A stretch of 25,401 nucleotides of DNA from Cellvibrionales bacterium UBA1854 (lineage in GTDB: Bacteria > Pseudomonadota > Gammaproteobacteria > Pseudomonadales > Porticoccaceae). The notes under the pieces are model-generated. The model had not been told where the DNA came from. It ran no database searches and worked only from the letters and a program-made list of their open reading frames with translations. Of the stretch, positions 16,175-24,307 are shown piece after piece. Location: contig DDII01000053.1 of NCBI GenBank assembly GCA_002338445.1, forward strand, positions 1-25,401, in the 5' to 3' direction. The position numbers and the translations under genes were made by a program. Position 1 is the first letter of the stretch; every line of letters begins with the position of its first letter.

Positions 16175-17074
16175 ATGAAAAAGGATCTATGCAAGCCGGT
16201 GTTCACTGACAACCAAAAGAACAGAAATTTTATATTTACTGGCACATGCCGCGCTGGATCAGGTGTCGTGGCTGCAGTGACGGGCTATTTAGCGCAAAAA
16301 AAATGTTACATATGCTCACTTCAGCAATTCGATGACGAGTCAACTCATAAATTTTTCATGCGTGCGGTATTCAGGCCGCACTCAAACGCTGTCGACATTA
16401 GCAGAATAAAATCGGGCTTTGGTGAGGTCGCACGGGATTTTGAGATGGACTGGAATATTCATGATCCGGATATACCAGTGAGGACTATTATCATGGTTTC
16501 GAAGTATGATCATTGCCTCGATGATATATTGTACAGGCGTCGCAAGAATGAATTTAATATGGAAATTTTTGCGGTTGTCTCAAACCACGTTGACTTACGA
16601 CCAATGGTAGAGAGAGAGGGAATCAGATTTGTTCATCTGCCTGTAACGCCTGACACCAAAGCACAACAGGAAGAGCGCCTTCGAGAACTAATATATGAAT
16701 CGAAAGTCGAATTAATAGTGCTTGCGCGCTACATGCAAATACTCTCTAAAGATTTAAGCGAACTACTTCTCGGAAAATGTATTAACATTCACCACTCATT
16801 TCTACCCGGTTTTAAGGGAGCTAGTCCCTACCAACAAGCATTTGCCCGCGGCGTAAAAGTGATTGGGGCCACGGCCCACTATGTCACCCCCGATTTAGAT
16901 GAAGGGCCTATAATAGAACAGGTTGTCACTCGAGTGGATCACAGTCACACACCTGAAAACTTAGCAAGAGTCGGAAGAGACAATGAATGCATAGCACTCG
17001 CTAGGGCTATTACCTACCACACCGAGAGGCGAGTATTTCTTGATGGAAAAAAGACCGTCATATTTGGAAGCTGA
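16175..17074 (+). CDS. purU: Formyltetrahydrofolate deformylase PurU
   Basis: PurU hydrolyses 10-formyl-THF to formate and THF, balancing the one-carbon pool. The 299-residue product has an N-terminal ACT-type regulatory domain (about 16-100, starting FIFTGTCRAGSGVVAAVTGY). A formyltransferase-like catalytic domain with NIHHSFLPGFKGA (204-216) and GATAHYVTPDLDEGPII (231-247) follows. The catalytic triad is likely Asn204, His206 and Asp242. E. coli PurU has 280 residues, so the ATG at 16175 fits better than the TTG at 16100, whose extra 25 residues are hydrophobic and unlike the family. Neither start has a good ribosome site. It follows the BCCT gene on the same strand after a spacer of about 180 bases. 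purU often lies with betaine or sarcosine catabolic genes, where demethylation loads THF with one-carbon units. Confidence 0.95.
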   Translation: MKKDLCKPVFTDNQKNRNFIFTGTCRAGSGVVAAVTGYLAQKKCYICSLQQFDDESTHKFFMRAVFRPHSNAVDISRIKSGFGEVARDFEMDWNIHDPDIPVRTIIMVSKYDHCLDDILYRRRKNEFNMEIFAVVSNHVDLRPMVEREGIRFVHLPVTPDTKAQQEERLRELIYESKVELIVLARYMQILSKDLSELLLGKCINIHHSFLPGFKGASPYQQAFARGVKVIGATAHYVTPDLDEGPIIEQVVTRVDHSHTPENLARVGRDNECIALARAITYHTERRVFLDGKKTVIFGS

Positions 17075-17095
17075 TTGTTACAGACGAGTACCTAC

Positions 17096-19075
17096 TCATA
17101 AAAATGGCCTGAGCACTTTTTCAAGCGGCCCCAAAAACTCCTCAAACTTTCTCCATTGCTCCAAGCCGCCCTTGTAGATTGGCTGCCTTACTTGCTCAGA
17201 ACTAGCAGTTCTCACAGAACGCTCTGTACGGTGAAAGTCCAAACAGGATTGCTCAAATGGTAAATCACAGTGGGCTAAAATTCTTCTTACTTGAAATTCT
17301 AGATCCTCAACCACAGCCTCATAATCCACCCGAAGAATTTTCTCAGGTAAAACATGTTCCCAATGATCCATCAAAGCAACATAATCTGAATAATAACGAC
17401 CAATTTCCTCGAGACCGTAAGTGAACTCCTGACCTTGGGCAAAAAGCTGTTTAAATCCGCTAAAACAGCACGCCATTGGATGCCTACGTGCGTCAATAAT
17501 CTTTGCATTTGGAAGAATTAGTTGTATCAACCCGATATGACGGAAATTGTTGGGCATCTTGTCAGTAAAAAAAGGCGCTTCGCCTCTGTGAATTCTCGTT
17601 TCTTCAATATAATTTTCACCGAAAACACGTAATTCATCAGGACTAATTTTTGAAATAATTTCAGGATATCCTGGTTGCACACCATCCCTTCGCATTAATC
17701 GTAATTTTTGGGTTAATGACAAAATATTCGGGAGCTCAAGTGTTCCATCCACCTCGCTATGAGAAGATAGAATTTGCTCTAGCAAAGTGGATCCCGCTCT
17801 GGGCAAACCCACAATAAAAATGGGGTCTCTTTTGTTGCAGCCAAATCCATCTTTACAACGAAAAAGATCCGGCGTAAAAAATTTTTTTTGCGCACCAAGG
17901 TCCTCAGCCATCTTGTCTGAATCGTAACCGCTCTTGCGTTTTTTGAGGAGATTTCCTTTATTATAATAATCAAACGATAAATCATAATTTTTGAGATCCT
18001 CAAAGGCTTTAGCCAATCCGAAATATAGATATATTCTATTTTGAATAGTTAGCGCATCTGACTTTTCCTGCTGACGCATTGCCATTATCTCATTTTCTAA
18101 AAATTTATAGGTTTTGAGATTACTGAGGGCATAAAAAGCTTCGCAATGGCTCGGGCAATTCCTCAATGCCTTTCGATAATTTTTGATTGCTTCCTCCTGC
18201 TGACCATTCGTCCTCATAAGATGCCCTTTTGACGTCAGAGTAATTGGGTCAATAGGCTGATTTTCTAAAACACAATTGAACAGACTTAGGGCTCTTTCAT
18301 GGTTATCAACCTGAGCATTCTCAATCGCACAAACTGACATGAACTGAAGATTTGCAGGCTCGGTTTCTAATAATTTTTCAGCTTGCTCCAAAGCCTTGGT
18401 AAATTTTTGCTTTTGTCGTAATAAGTGTACATAGTCAATGCGGACTCTAACATTATTTGGCTCAAAGTTGATTGCGCTCTCTAATAAAAATTCTGATTCC
18501 TCAAGAGCACCAAAATAAGAACCAATACTCGCAAGAAGTCGCATACCCTCAACATTTTTCTGGTTTGATATTAGGAATGATCGACATCTTTTTTCAGCTT
18601 TCAACCATTTGTTTTGCGCTATAAGGTCCATTGTGGCTAGAAGTGGTTTAGGCAAACTACTTATGTATCTGTATTGTAATCTAGCCTCACGAGCTAGCTT
18701 GTATTCCTTTAATTTCTCATGCAACTCTGCTTTAGCGCGCCAACTTGCAATCAACGCAGAGTTTTCTATGCAAGCAACATTAAAAGCGTCGAGAGCAAGT
18801 CGATATAATTTCTGAGTAAGATATAGGTGACCTTGCTCTTGAAATACCCTACCGACGTCGGGACTGCTAATTTTGAGTGCTTTGAGAATATTCCCAGCCG
18901 CTTCAAAATCTTTTTGATAACGCTTACAGACTGCTGCCAAGTAAAGTGCAGAGGGATGATCTGGATTTAAGGCAAGTGCCTCATTGATATCTCTCAGAGC
19001 AGATTTAAGGAGCCCAGATCTTATTTTATCTTGGACTTGAGTTATATTTAGTGACAATTTATTGTTCAATATCAA
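17096..19075 (-). CDS. TPR-repeat sulfotransferase
   Basis: This 659-residue protein has TPR repeats over roughly residues 8-400 (ALRDINEALALNPDHPSALYLAAV, LFNCVLENQPIDPITLTSKG, EAIKNYRKALRNCPSHCEAFYAL and others). A PAPS-dependent sulfotransferase domain fills the C-terminal third. The 5'-phosphosulfate loop is PIFIVGLPRAGSTLLEQIL near residue 418. DKMPNNFRHIGLIQLILPNAKIIDARRHP carries the 3'-phosphate-binding region, and DYEAVVEDLEFQVRRIL is typical of this family. No signal peptide is present, so it is cytoplasmic. The TPRs probably bind a peptide or protein acceptor. It lies 62 bases after the TonB-dependent receptor gene on the same strand, a pairing I know from other marine gammaproteobacteria. 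The start is TTG at 19075 or TTG at 19069, neither with a clear ribosome site, so the exact N-terminus is uncertain. Confidence 0.9.
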   Translation of the reverse strand: MILNNKLSLNITQVQDKIRSGLLKSALRDINEALALNPDHPSALYLAAVCKRYQKDFEAAGNILKALKISSPDVGRVFQEQGHLYLTQKLYRLALDAFNVACIENSALIASWRAKAELHEKLKEYKLAREARLQYRYISSLPKPLLATMDLIAQNKWLKAEKRCRSFLISNQKNVEGMRLLASIGSYFGALEESEFLLESAINFEPNNVRVRIDYVHLLRQKQKFTKALEQAEKLLETEPANLQFMSVCAIENAQVDNHERALSLFNCVLENQPIDPITLTSKGHLMRTNGQQEEAIKNYRKALRNCPSHCEAFYALSNLKTYKFLENEIMAMRQQEKSDALTIQNRIYLYFGLAKAFEDLKNYDLSFDYYNKGNLLKKRKSGYDSDKMAEDLGAQKKFFTPDLFRCKDGFGCNKRDPIFIVGLPRAGSTLLEQILSSHSEVDGTLELPNILSLTQKLRLMRRDGVQPGYPEIISKISPDELRVFGENYIEETRIHRGEAPFFTDKMPNNFRHIGLIQLILPNAKIIDARRHPMACCFSGFKQLFAQGQEFTYGLEEIGRYYSDYVALMDHWEHVLPEKILRVDYEAVVEDLEFQVRRILAHCDLPFEQSCLDFHRTERSVRTASSEQVRQPIYKGGLEQWRKFEEFLGPLEKVLRPFL

Positions 19076-19108
19076 CAGTGTGTCTATGAAGGGAGTTCCA
19101 TGAAGGTC

Positions 19109-19133
19109 AAAAAACCCCCTTCAAGTCAGGGTT
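19109..19133 (-). terminator. Possible terminator after the TonB receptor gene
   Basis: On the minus strand, AACCC (19133-19129) can pair with GGGTT (19117-19113) and a run of T follows directly (to 19109). The stem is only 5 bp, so termination may be partial, leaving the downstream sulfotransferase gene transcribed by read-through. Confidence 0.35.
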
Positions 19134-19137
19134 AAAT

Positions 19138-21612
19138 CTAAATTTCCATGGAGACACGAAGACCGATAGTAAGCGGGCGCGAGATTGCAATACGGCTCCG
19201 CTTCATCTGAAAAGTTCCCGAGAGCTGTGCGCGCTCATCAGTTACGTTGTCAACATAAACTTCAGCAGTCCAGTTATCGGCCTGAACCCCGGCAGCAACT
19301 CCTAACATTGTCCAGCTATCAATATAAGTTCTGTTTGGAACAACAATATCGGTGGCCGACTCCCCAGAGTATGAAAGATTTGCCATCCAAAAGGCTGCCA
19401 GTCCTGAGGAGTGATCCCACTCATATCGAGCATTCAAATTGCCCTGAAATTCAGGAGAGAATGCTAACTCATCTCCCTCTTGAACATATTGAGTTACGAG
19501 ACTATCGACGACCTCCGAATCAAGGAACGAAAAAGCACCAGTCAACATCAGACCCTCTATCTCATCAGGCAACCATGTCAATGTCCCCTCAAGGCCACTT
19601 ACCTCGGCATTCGCCGCGTTATCTGAGAAAAACAAATTATCAATCGCAGAATCAAAAATACCAACCTGCAAATTATCTATCTCAGATCGGAATATTGATC
19701 CGTTGAGGCGCATAGATCCATCCATAAGGTCTGATTTCCAACCTAACTCATAATTCGTCAAATCGTCAGACTGGACTGCAAACGGAATAACGTAACTACC
19801 ATCAGCAGGCCCCTCTCCCGCAGGACGATTGAGGAATCCTGGTCTGAAGCCCTCTGAAAAAGTAACATAGATGAGAGCATCTTCCGAGGGAGTCCAAGAG
19901 AGGCTCAGCTTTGTTACCACTCCATCTGCGGCGGCAACATCATTTTCACCACTAAAAAGGGTATCTAAATCGTTGCCAATGTTTTGGTCTGTCGTTTGAC
20001 CATCATTACCCCACGAGCCACCTGCAAAACCTTTTAAATCCATCTCAATGTCATACCACCGAGCTCCAAAAGTTGCGGCAAACTCATCTGAAATATCCAT
20101 AGTTAACTCACCAAAAATACCCATCTGCTTGTCAGTTCTGAGAATATCATTACGCCAAATGTTTCCCTCAGGCCAAACCGTTGGGTCAAGAATACTGGCA
20201 GAAAGTATTGAAAAATTTGGACCATATCCGCGCGTAATACCGTCTCTCGCCAGCATCAACTCCGATCCTGGATATATGAACATATTCATCTCCCGCAGCT
20301 CTAGTTCACTATAGAAACCGCCAAAAGTTGCTCTCACCGATGCATCTGATTCTGTAGAAAACCTCAATTCGTGAGTCGTGACTTCAGTATCTACAAGGCT
20401 AGTGACAACCGCATTTGGCGCCTGACATGTACCTGCAGGCGTCGTCCCACCGACATAACTGGGATAAGCAACGCCCTGATCACAAATGTATACAGGAAAA
20501 TATTCCGCAGAATATAAGTAATCGGTGTAGTCAATGCGTTGATCACTCTGTCGGTCTGTAAAGGCTCCTGCATAAAGCACGTCCAGCGCTCCCATGCGAC
20601 CAGTCAGCGTCCAATTCACGTTAGTGAATTGATCTTTAGCAACATCATCCTCATAACGTTGTATTTCAAGCTCGTCGAGATCCGGGTCGGTAAAAAAAAC
20701 GCCCTCTGAATCAACTGTCTGAGTCATGACTCCGAGGAGAAGATTCCAATTATCATCGATATCCCAGAGCAAGCCAGCTCGGGCACCCGAGTATGTAACA
20801 TCATTAAAATTATCCTCCGTAATTGCACCGTTGTCGCCTTCGATAAAGATAACATCGGGATGGGTTCCACTGGCTAACTGAGCATCAGCCTGAAATCCTC
20901 CCGGACGAAATCTCGCGCTGTTAGCGGTGGAAATGGTTCCTTCGACATTGTCAATATAGCCCCCTTGGTGATCTGTGTAGACCACGCCCCTTAAGGTGAC
21001 ATCATCGTTTACTGGAACATTTATCATTGCCTCTACACTGTTGCTTGGATCTCCATCCGCCGTAAATGAGCTATTAAGTTTAACTTTCCCAAAAAAACCG
21101 CTCGGATCTGGCTTATTAGTTATCAAACGAACAGTTCCTGCCTGTGAACTCGCTCCATAGAGCGTACCTTGGGGGCCGGCCAATACCTCTATCCTGCTCA
21201 TATCTGCTGTATATACATCGAGATTTCGCCCAGGTTGTGCAAGGGGCTGTTCATCAAGGTATAAGGCCACGTTTGGTGCTAATCCAGCGACACCGGACGT
21301 CGTCAAGTTAGGTGTGGAAGAAGCGACACCACGAATATAAATAGTATTTTGTCCTGGCCCACTACCTCCCGCAGTCACTCCCGGAAGTTGCACTAAGTAA
21401 TCTTCAAAGTTGGTAATACCCAGCTGATCAATCGTGTCAGAGGTAACGGCGGACACCGCCACTGGAATATCTTGGGTGCTTGCCTCAGTCTTAGTAGCAG
21501 TTACTATGACCTCCTCTAAACTTGCAGAACTTGCAATCCCTGCAGAACCCACCGCCACACTGGCAGCAATTGCAGTAACAATCGCTTTGTTAAGCTTATT
21601 TCTGTGAAACAT
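19138..21612 (-). CDS. TonB-dependent outer-membrane receptor
   Basis: This 824-residue outer-membrane receptor takes up a large or scarce ligand using TonB energy. A signal peptide (KAIVTAIAASVAVGSAGIASSA) is followed directly by the TonB box EEVIVTATK (33-41). The plug domain spans about 45-165, with VSAVTSDTIDQLG, NTIYIRGVASS, ALYLDEQPLAQPGR, and RIEVLAGPQGTLYGASSQAGTVRLITNKP. The rest is a 22-strand barrel with the usual FRPGFLNRP and LTNYELGWKSDL motifs. The protein ends in SMEI rather than the usual aromatic residue. The ligand cannot be read from sequence; the receptor is of the type common in OM60/SAR92-like bacteria, not of SusC type. A strong GGGAGAG lies 4 bases before the ATG. The TPR-sulfotransferase gene follows, suggesting a functional link. 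Confidence 0.96.
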   Translation of the reverse strand: MFHRNKLNKAIVTAIAASVAVGSAGIASSASLEEVIVTATKTEASTQDIPVAVSAVTSDTIDQLGITNFEDYLVQLPGVTAGGSGPGQNTIYIRGVASSTPNLTTSGVAGLAPNVALYLDEQPLAQPGRNLDVYTADMSRIEVLAGPQGTLYGASSQAGTVRLITNKPDPSGFFGKVKLNSSFTADGDPSNSVEAMINVPVNDDVTLRGVVYTDHQGGYIDNVEGTISTANSARFRPGGFQADAQLASGTHPDVIFIEGDNGAITEDNFNDVTYSGARAGLLWDIDDNWNLLLGVMTQTVDSEGVFFTDPDLDELEIQRYEDDVAKDQFTNVNWTLTGRMGALDVLYAGAFTDRQSDQRIDYTDYLYSAEYFPVYICDQGVAYPSYVGGTTPAGTCQAPNAVVTSLVDTEVTTHELRFSTESDASVRATFGGFYSELELREMNMFIYPGSELMLARDGITRGYGPNFSILSASILDPTVWPEGNIWRNDILRTDKQMGIFGELTMDISDEFAATFGARWYDIEMDLKGFAGGSWGNDGQTTDQNIGNDLDTLFSGENDVAAADGVVTKLSLSWTPSEDALIYVTFSEGFRPGFLNRPAGEGPADGSYVIPFAVQSDDLTNYELGWKSDLMDGSMRLNGSIFRSEIDNLQVGIFDSAIDNLFFSDNAANAEVSGLEGTLTWLPDEIEGLMLTGAFSFLDSEVVDSLVTQYVQEGDELAFSPEFQGNLNARYEWDHSSGLAAFWMANLSYSGESATDIVVPNRTYIDSWTMLGVAAGVQADNWTAEVYVDNVTDERAQLSGTFQMKRSRIAISRPLTIGLRVSMEI

Positions 21613-21833
21613 AAAACTCTCCCTTAATTATAAATTCATTTAATTGATCATGGCCTTTTTGTGCCCAACTTATTTCCACGGCACCTGCACGACCTAAGCA
21701 CCTTTCTTTATTGAGTTACCCCTCTTCCCTGCAAATGTGTACCACCATTTGTTATGATCTAACTGCATTCCTTCTTTGTCCCTCAAAATCCTGTTTAAGA
21801 TTCGCAAATTCACTCAAAAGGAATTTTTGAGGA
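21613..21833. other. Leader and hairpin upstream of the TonB receptor gene
   Basis: No gene is seen. Just beyond the stop of the CvfB-like gene, CTCAAAA (21813-21819) and TTTTGAG (21825-21831) form a 7-bp hairpin, a weak terminator candidate without a T-tract. A minus-strand TATAAT at 21632-21627 is too close to the ribosome site to be a usable -10 for the ATG at 21612. Confidence 0.3.
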
Positions 21834-22667
21834 TCAGTGAACCAACTGCACGCCATTGGCTCCAAGCGCAACCTGACGCCGCTTGTATAGGCCTCCAAGC
21901 GCATGCTTGTACTTCTTCTTGGAAACCTTGAATTCTTTGTAGATAGATTCCGGTGAAGCCTTATCATCAAGAGCGGAAATTCCTCCATGTTTTCTGAGGT
22001 AAGCAAGAATCTGGTTGCCCAAGTCCTCGTCAAAACCTGCTGACGACCGAGATATCAACAAATCTATTTTTCCATCATCACGAATTCGCTTTATTGAGCC
22101 GTCCAGTAACTCACCAACGTCAAGATTTCTGTAGGCATCTGCCTCGAATATCAGTCCCAAACTTTGGTAATCGATTACTGCCTTATATCCCAACTCAGTG
22201 CGCGCCGCAATTTGCAAAGTAACTGACTGATTTATCTTAAACGAGGAGTTTTGTTCACTCAAATGTCGGTTGAGCTTTGAGGAGGCAACTATACGATCGG
22301 TATTTTTGTCATAAAAAACATAAACAAAACATGAATCACCTACCTTGAGGGGAGTCTTCTGCTCTCCGAAAGGTAAAAATAATTCTTTGGATAAGCCCCA
22401 GTCGAGAAAAGCGCCAGCGCTGTTAACATCCCTTACTGAGAGCAACGCACACTTTCCTACGGTCGCATTGGGATTGACAGTAGTAGCCAATATTTTGTTA
22501 TCTGATCCGATGTAAAGGAAAGCAGTAACGTAACTCCCAACCACCACCCCGTCTGGGAGATCCCTGAGCGGAATCGGTATCTTCCCGCGCTCATTCCCGT
22601 CGAGGTATGCCCCATCATATGATAATTTTATTACTTTTAATTGGTTAAACGATCCAATATCGACCAT
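21834..22667 (-). CDS. cvfB: CvfB/YitL-like S1-domain RNA-binding protein
   Basis: This 277-residue protein has tandem S1-like OB folds followed by a C-terminal winged helix, the architecture of CvfB (YitL). CvfB is a cytoplasmic RNA-binding protein that affects virulence or regulatory gene expression in Gram-positives; its role in gammaproteobacteria is not well defined. Supporting segments are the first OB fold (residues 5-60, LKVIKLSYDGAYLDG) and the central S1 motif (SAGAFLDWGLSKELFLPFGEQ). The third is LGYKAVIDYQSLGLIFEADAYR with IRDDGKIDLLI, and the winged helix is ILAYLRKHGGISALDDK to KKKYKHALGGLYKRRQV. GAGG lies 8 bases before the ATG. It appears to be an independent housekeeping gene upstream of the TonB receptor gene. 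Confidence 0.88.
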   Translation of the reverse strand: MVDIGSFNQLKVIKLSYDGAYLDGNERGKIPIPLRDLPDGVVVGSYVTAFLYIGSDNKILATTVNPNATVGKCALLSVRDVNSAGAFLDWGLSKELFLPFGEQKTPLKVGDSCFVYVFYDKNTDRIVASSKLNRHLSEQNSSFKINQSVTLQIAARTELGYKAVIDYQSLGLIFEADAYRNLDVGELLDGSIKRIRDDGKIDLLISRSSAGFDEDLGNQILAYLRKHGGISALDDKASPESIYKEFKVSKKKYKHALGGLYKRRQVALGANGVQLVH

Positions 22668-22875
22668 TTAAACGCCTCGTTGCGCGCATCAGCGAGGAAT
22701 TCTCACTACGCATTATCTCCAGTATACAAAATTCATAGTTCTATTTCCACTGCAAGTTATCAACACCCCCATGTGGAAACATAGGCGCAATAATCAAAGC
22801 AACTTAAAAAGCTTCGAGAACTGCAACCCGCTCATTTTTTACAAGCTTACATTGGAAATACCATATTTCAAGTGC

Positions 22876-23642
22876 TCATTTGGCAAAGGATGCATCCGTA
22901 GAGCCTTTGAAACAATATAGGATGTAGGGGATATGATCCGTCACAAAGTATCCATACTGACCGTTTATGGGTCATGCCATTGCACTTATCCAAGTCTCCT
23001 GCATCCATCCATTCCCAATCAGCTCGATATACCCCATCGTAAGCACCTCCAGGATTGGTATCCGACTCCTCACCTCTTAATCCATCTTTGAGGATATATC
23101 CGGAAACAACTTTTCTGTAGATTCCAGTTTCACTATCATAAATATAAGATCCATAAATTGGAAAACCGTCAGCTGCAAACCCAATCACCGGAGATCCACT
23201 CCAGACATACTCGGATTCTCCAGAGTTTTTGTATCCATGTGGCACTCAAACACTCGTTCTTTGTGTTTGTGGACAGATCCGTTTCTCCTGCCTCTAGCTG
23301 GTAACACCACCCGCTTTGTAGATCAAACACAACACCGCCAAGGGTAATACCATAATAATGATGATCACCTAAATCTTGAGTCTCAGCAGCGAATACTGGG
23401 TTTCTCGTGACGGTAAGAGTTCTTTCCCGTTTTTTCAAATCGCTGTTAAAGCGCGCTGTTGAGTCATTAAAATCATGATTAGGTATATTGTTAGTGGTGA
23501 TAACACAACGATCTTCATCCGCTATGATCTCAACCGAACCCTCAAAATCAATCACTCTTGTGATATCCCTCACGCCAGACCGGTAAACGCCTGCATAGTC
23601 AGCGCAGTCAGCACTTCGTTGACTTAGGTATGACCAAATATC
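22876..23642 (-). pseudogene. Decayed YHYH-domain secreted protein gene
   Basis: Three reading frames together rebuild a YHYH-domain protein. Frame one, open from 23642, reads ADYAGVYRSGVRDITRV, CVITTNNIPNHDF, then GITLGGVVFDLQSGW and ends near ECLS. Frame two from about 23245 reads PHGYKNSGESEY, SPVIGFAADGFPIYGSY, GGAYDGVYRADWEW and DLDKCNGMT. Frame three to TGA at 22876 gives NGQYGYFVTDHIPYILYCFKG. Homologues carry an AHVQPxGxYHYHGxP segment at the first junction; it is missing here, so a deletion as well as a frameshift is likely near 23245-23257. The second shift fits one extra base in the GGG run at 22969-22971. No start codon or signal peptide is left in frame at the 5' end. Intact relatives are secreted proteins of unknown function. 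A sequencing error could explain the second shift but not the missing motif. Confidence 0.8.
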
Positions 23643-23820
23643 CTACTTATATCTGGAATATCTAAGACACAATAAAGCGTATTGCTCGATTCTCAGTGGA
23701 TCTAATCCATAAAAGTGAAATTTTACAAGGACTTTCGACCATTTAAAAACGTCAGCACCCATAATCAGTAACTTGGGTTATCTCGACAGCTTTAAAACTG
23801 TAACTACTAATCCTGACTGA

Positions 23821-24051
23821 GTGAGACTTGTCACTAAACCAAATTCATATTGCCCAGAGTGCGGAAGGGGTGATCTGTCGGTGACGAAAAACATTCCGCA
23901 AGCAAAGTTAGCTATCACCGCCCCGCGCGACTATTTAGTTGTAAGGCATGACGCAAGGAGAAAGGTGTGCGTGAAGAAAGAGAAATTACAACCGTTGGAA
24001 GCAATCAGTATTACCAAGATCAAGTCACGCCAATATGTCTGGATGCATTAG
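23821..24051 (+). CDS. Doubtful small ORF with CPECG motif
   Basis: A 76-codon frame starts with GTG at 23821, with no ribosome site and a TGA immediately before. It holds one zinc-knuckle-like half site, YCPECGRGD, and a basic stretch (RHDARRKVCVKKEK). It overlaps the better-supported gene at 23967. Removing two bases from the TGTG at 23966-23969 would join both frames into one protein of about 126 residues, so this may be the front half of a frameshifted gene. Confidence 0.3.
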   Translation: MRLVTKPNSYCPECGRGDLSVTKNIPQAKLAITAPRDYLVVRHDARRKVCVKKEKLQPLEAISITKIKSRQYVWMH

Positions 24052-24203
24052 TACATTGTCAGCGCACTAGCACTGCACTTGATTTGATTGGGTCGCTTGT
24101 TAATGCCGTCAGAATGGGTAATAAAGTTGCGGCTAAAGATGCTATGAAGTTATTACCAGATCCAATAAGCAATCAACCAGAAGAAGGAGAAATAGTTGAT
24201 TAA
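23967..24203 (+). CDS. Small protein of unknown function before the recombinase
   Basis: This frame of 78 codons starts with GTG at 23967; AAGGAG at 23955-23960 with a 6-base gap is an excellent ribosome site. No family is recognised. The protein (REEREITTVGSNQYYQDQ, then a helical LDLIGSLVNAVRMGNKVAAKDAMKLL and an acidic tail) has no signal peptide or membrane segment and is acidic overall. Its stop is 45 bases before a strong terminator (24249-24286), which supports a genuine short transcription unit. It precedes a tyrosine recombinase, so it could belong to the same integrated element. The overlapping upstream frame at 23821 suggests it may be the back half of a longer ancestral gene. Confidence 0.5.
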   Translation: MREEREITTVGSNQYYQDQVTPICLDALVHCQRTSTALDLIGSLVNAVRMGNKVAAKDAMKLLPDPISNQPEEGEIVD

Positions 24204-24233
24204 TTAGAACTCCCCTTAATTACCAGACATCAT

Positions 24234-24263
24234 GTTGGTAATTTTTATCCCGATCAGTATACT
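24234..24263 (+). promoter_or_regulatory. Candidate recombinase promoter inside a terminator
   Basis: TTGGTA (24234-24239) and TATACT (24258-24263) are separated by 18 bases, four and five matches of six to the sigma70 boxes. The -10 box lies in the loop of the terminator hairpin at 24249-24279, and the predicted start at about 24270 would drop the hairpin's 5' arm from the transcript. The right arm of a dyad, TTACCA (24219-24224) with TGGTAA (24235-24240), overlaps the -35 box and could be an operator. Confidence 0.45.
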
Positions 24264-24286
24264 ACCCTAGCTGGTCGGGTTTTTTT
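24249..24286 (+). terminator. Strong intrinsic terminator upstream of the recombinase
   Basis: CCCGATCAG (24249-24257) pairs with CTGGTCGGG (24271-24279), nine pairs including one G-T, around a 13-base loop, followed by seven T and more T-rich sequence. This is a standard rho-independent terminator for the gene ending at 24203. It ends only about 20 bases before the recombinase start. Confidence 0.88.
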
Positions 24287-24307
24287 ATTTTTTTCATGGA
24301 GAGAAAG

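Noticed and set aside
19185..19706. A 173-codon plus-strand frame opposite the TonB receptor gene.
   Set aside because: It is a shadow of the receptor coding frame; its composition (Gln-, His- and Ser-rich, no domain) is not protein-like.
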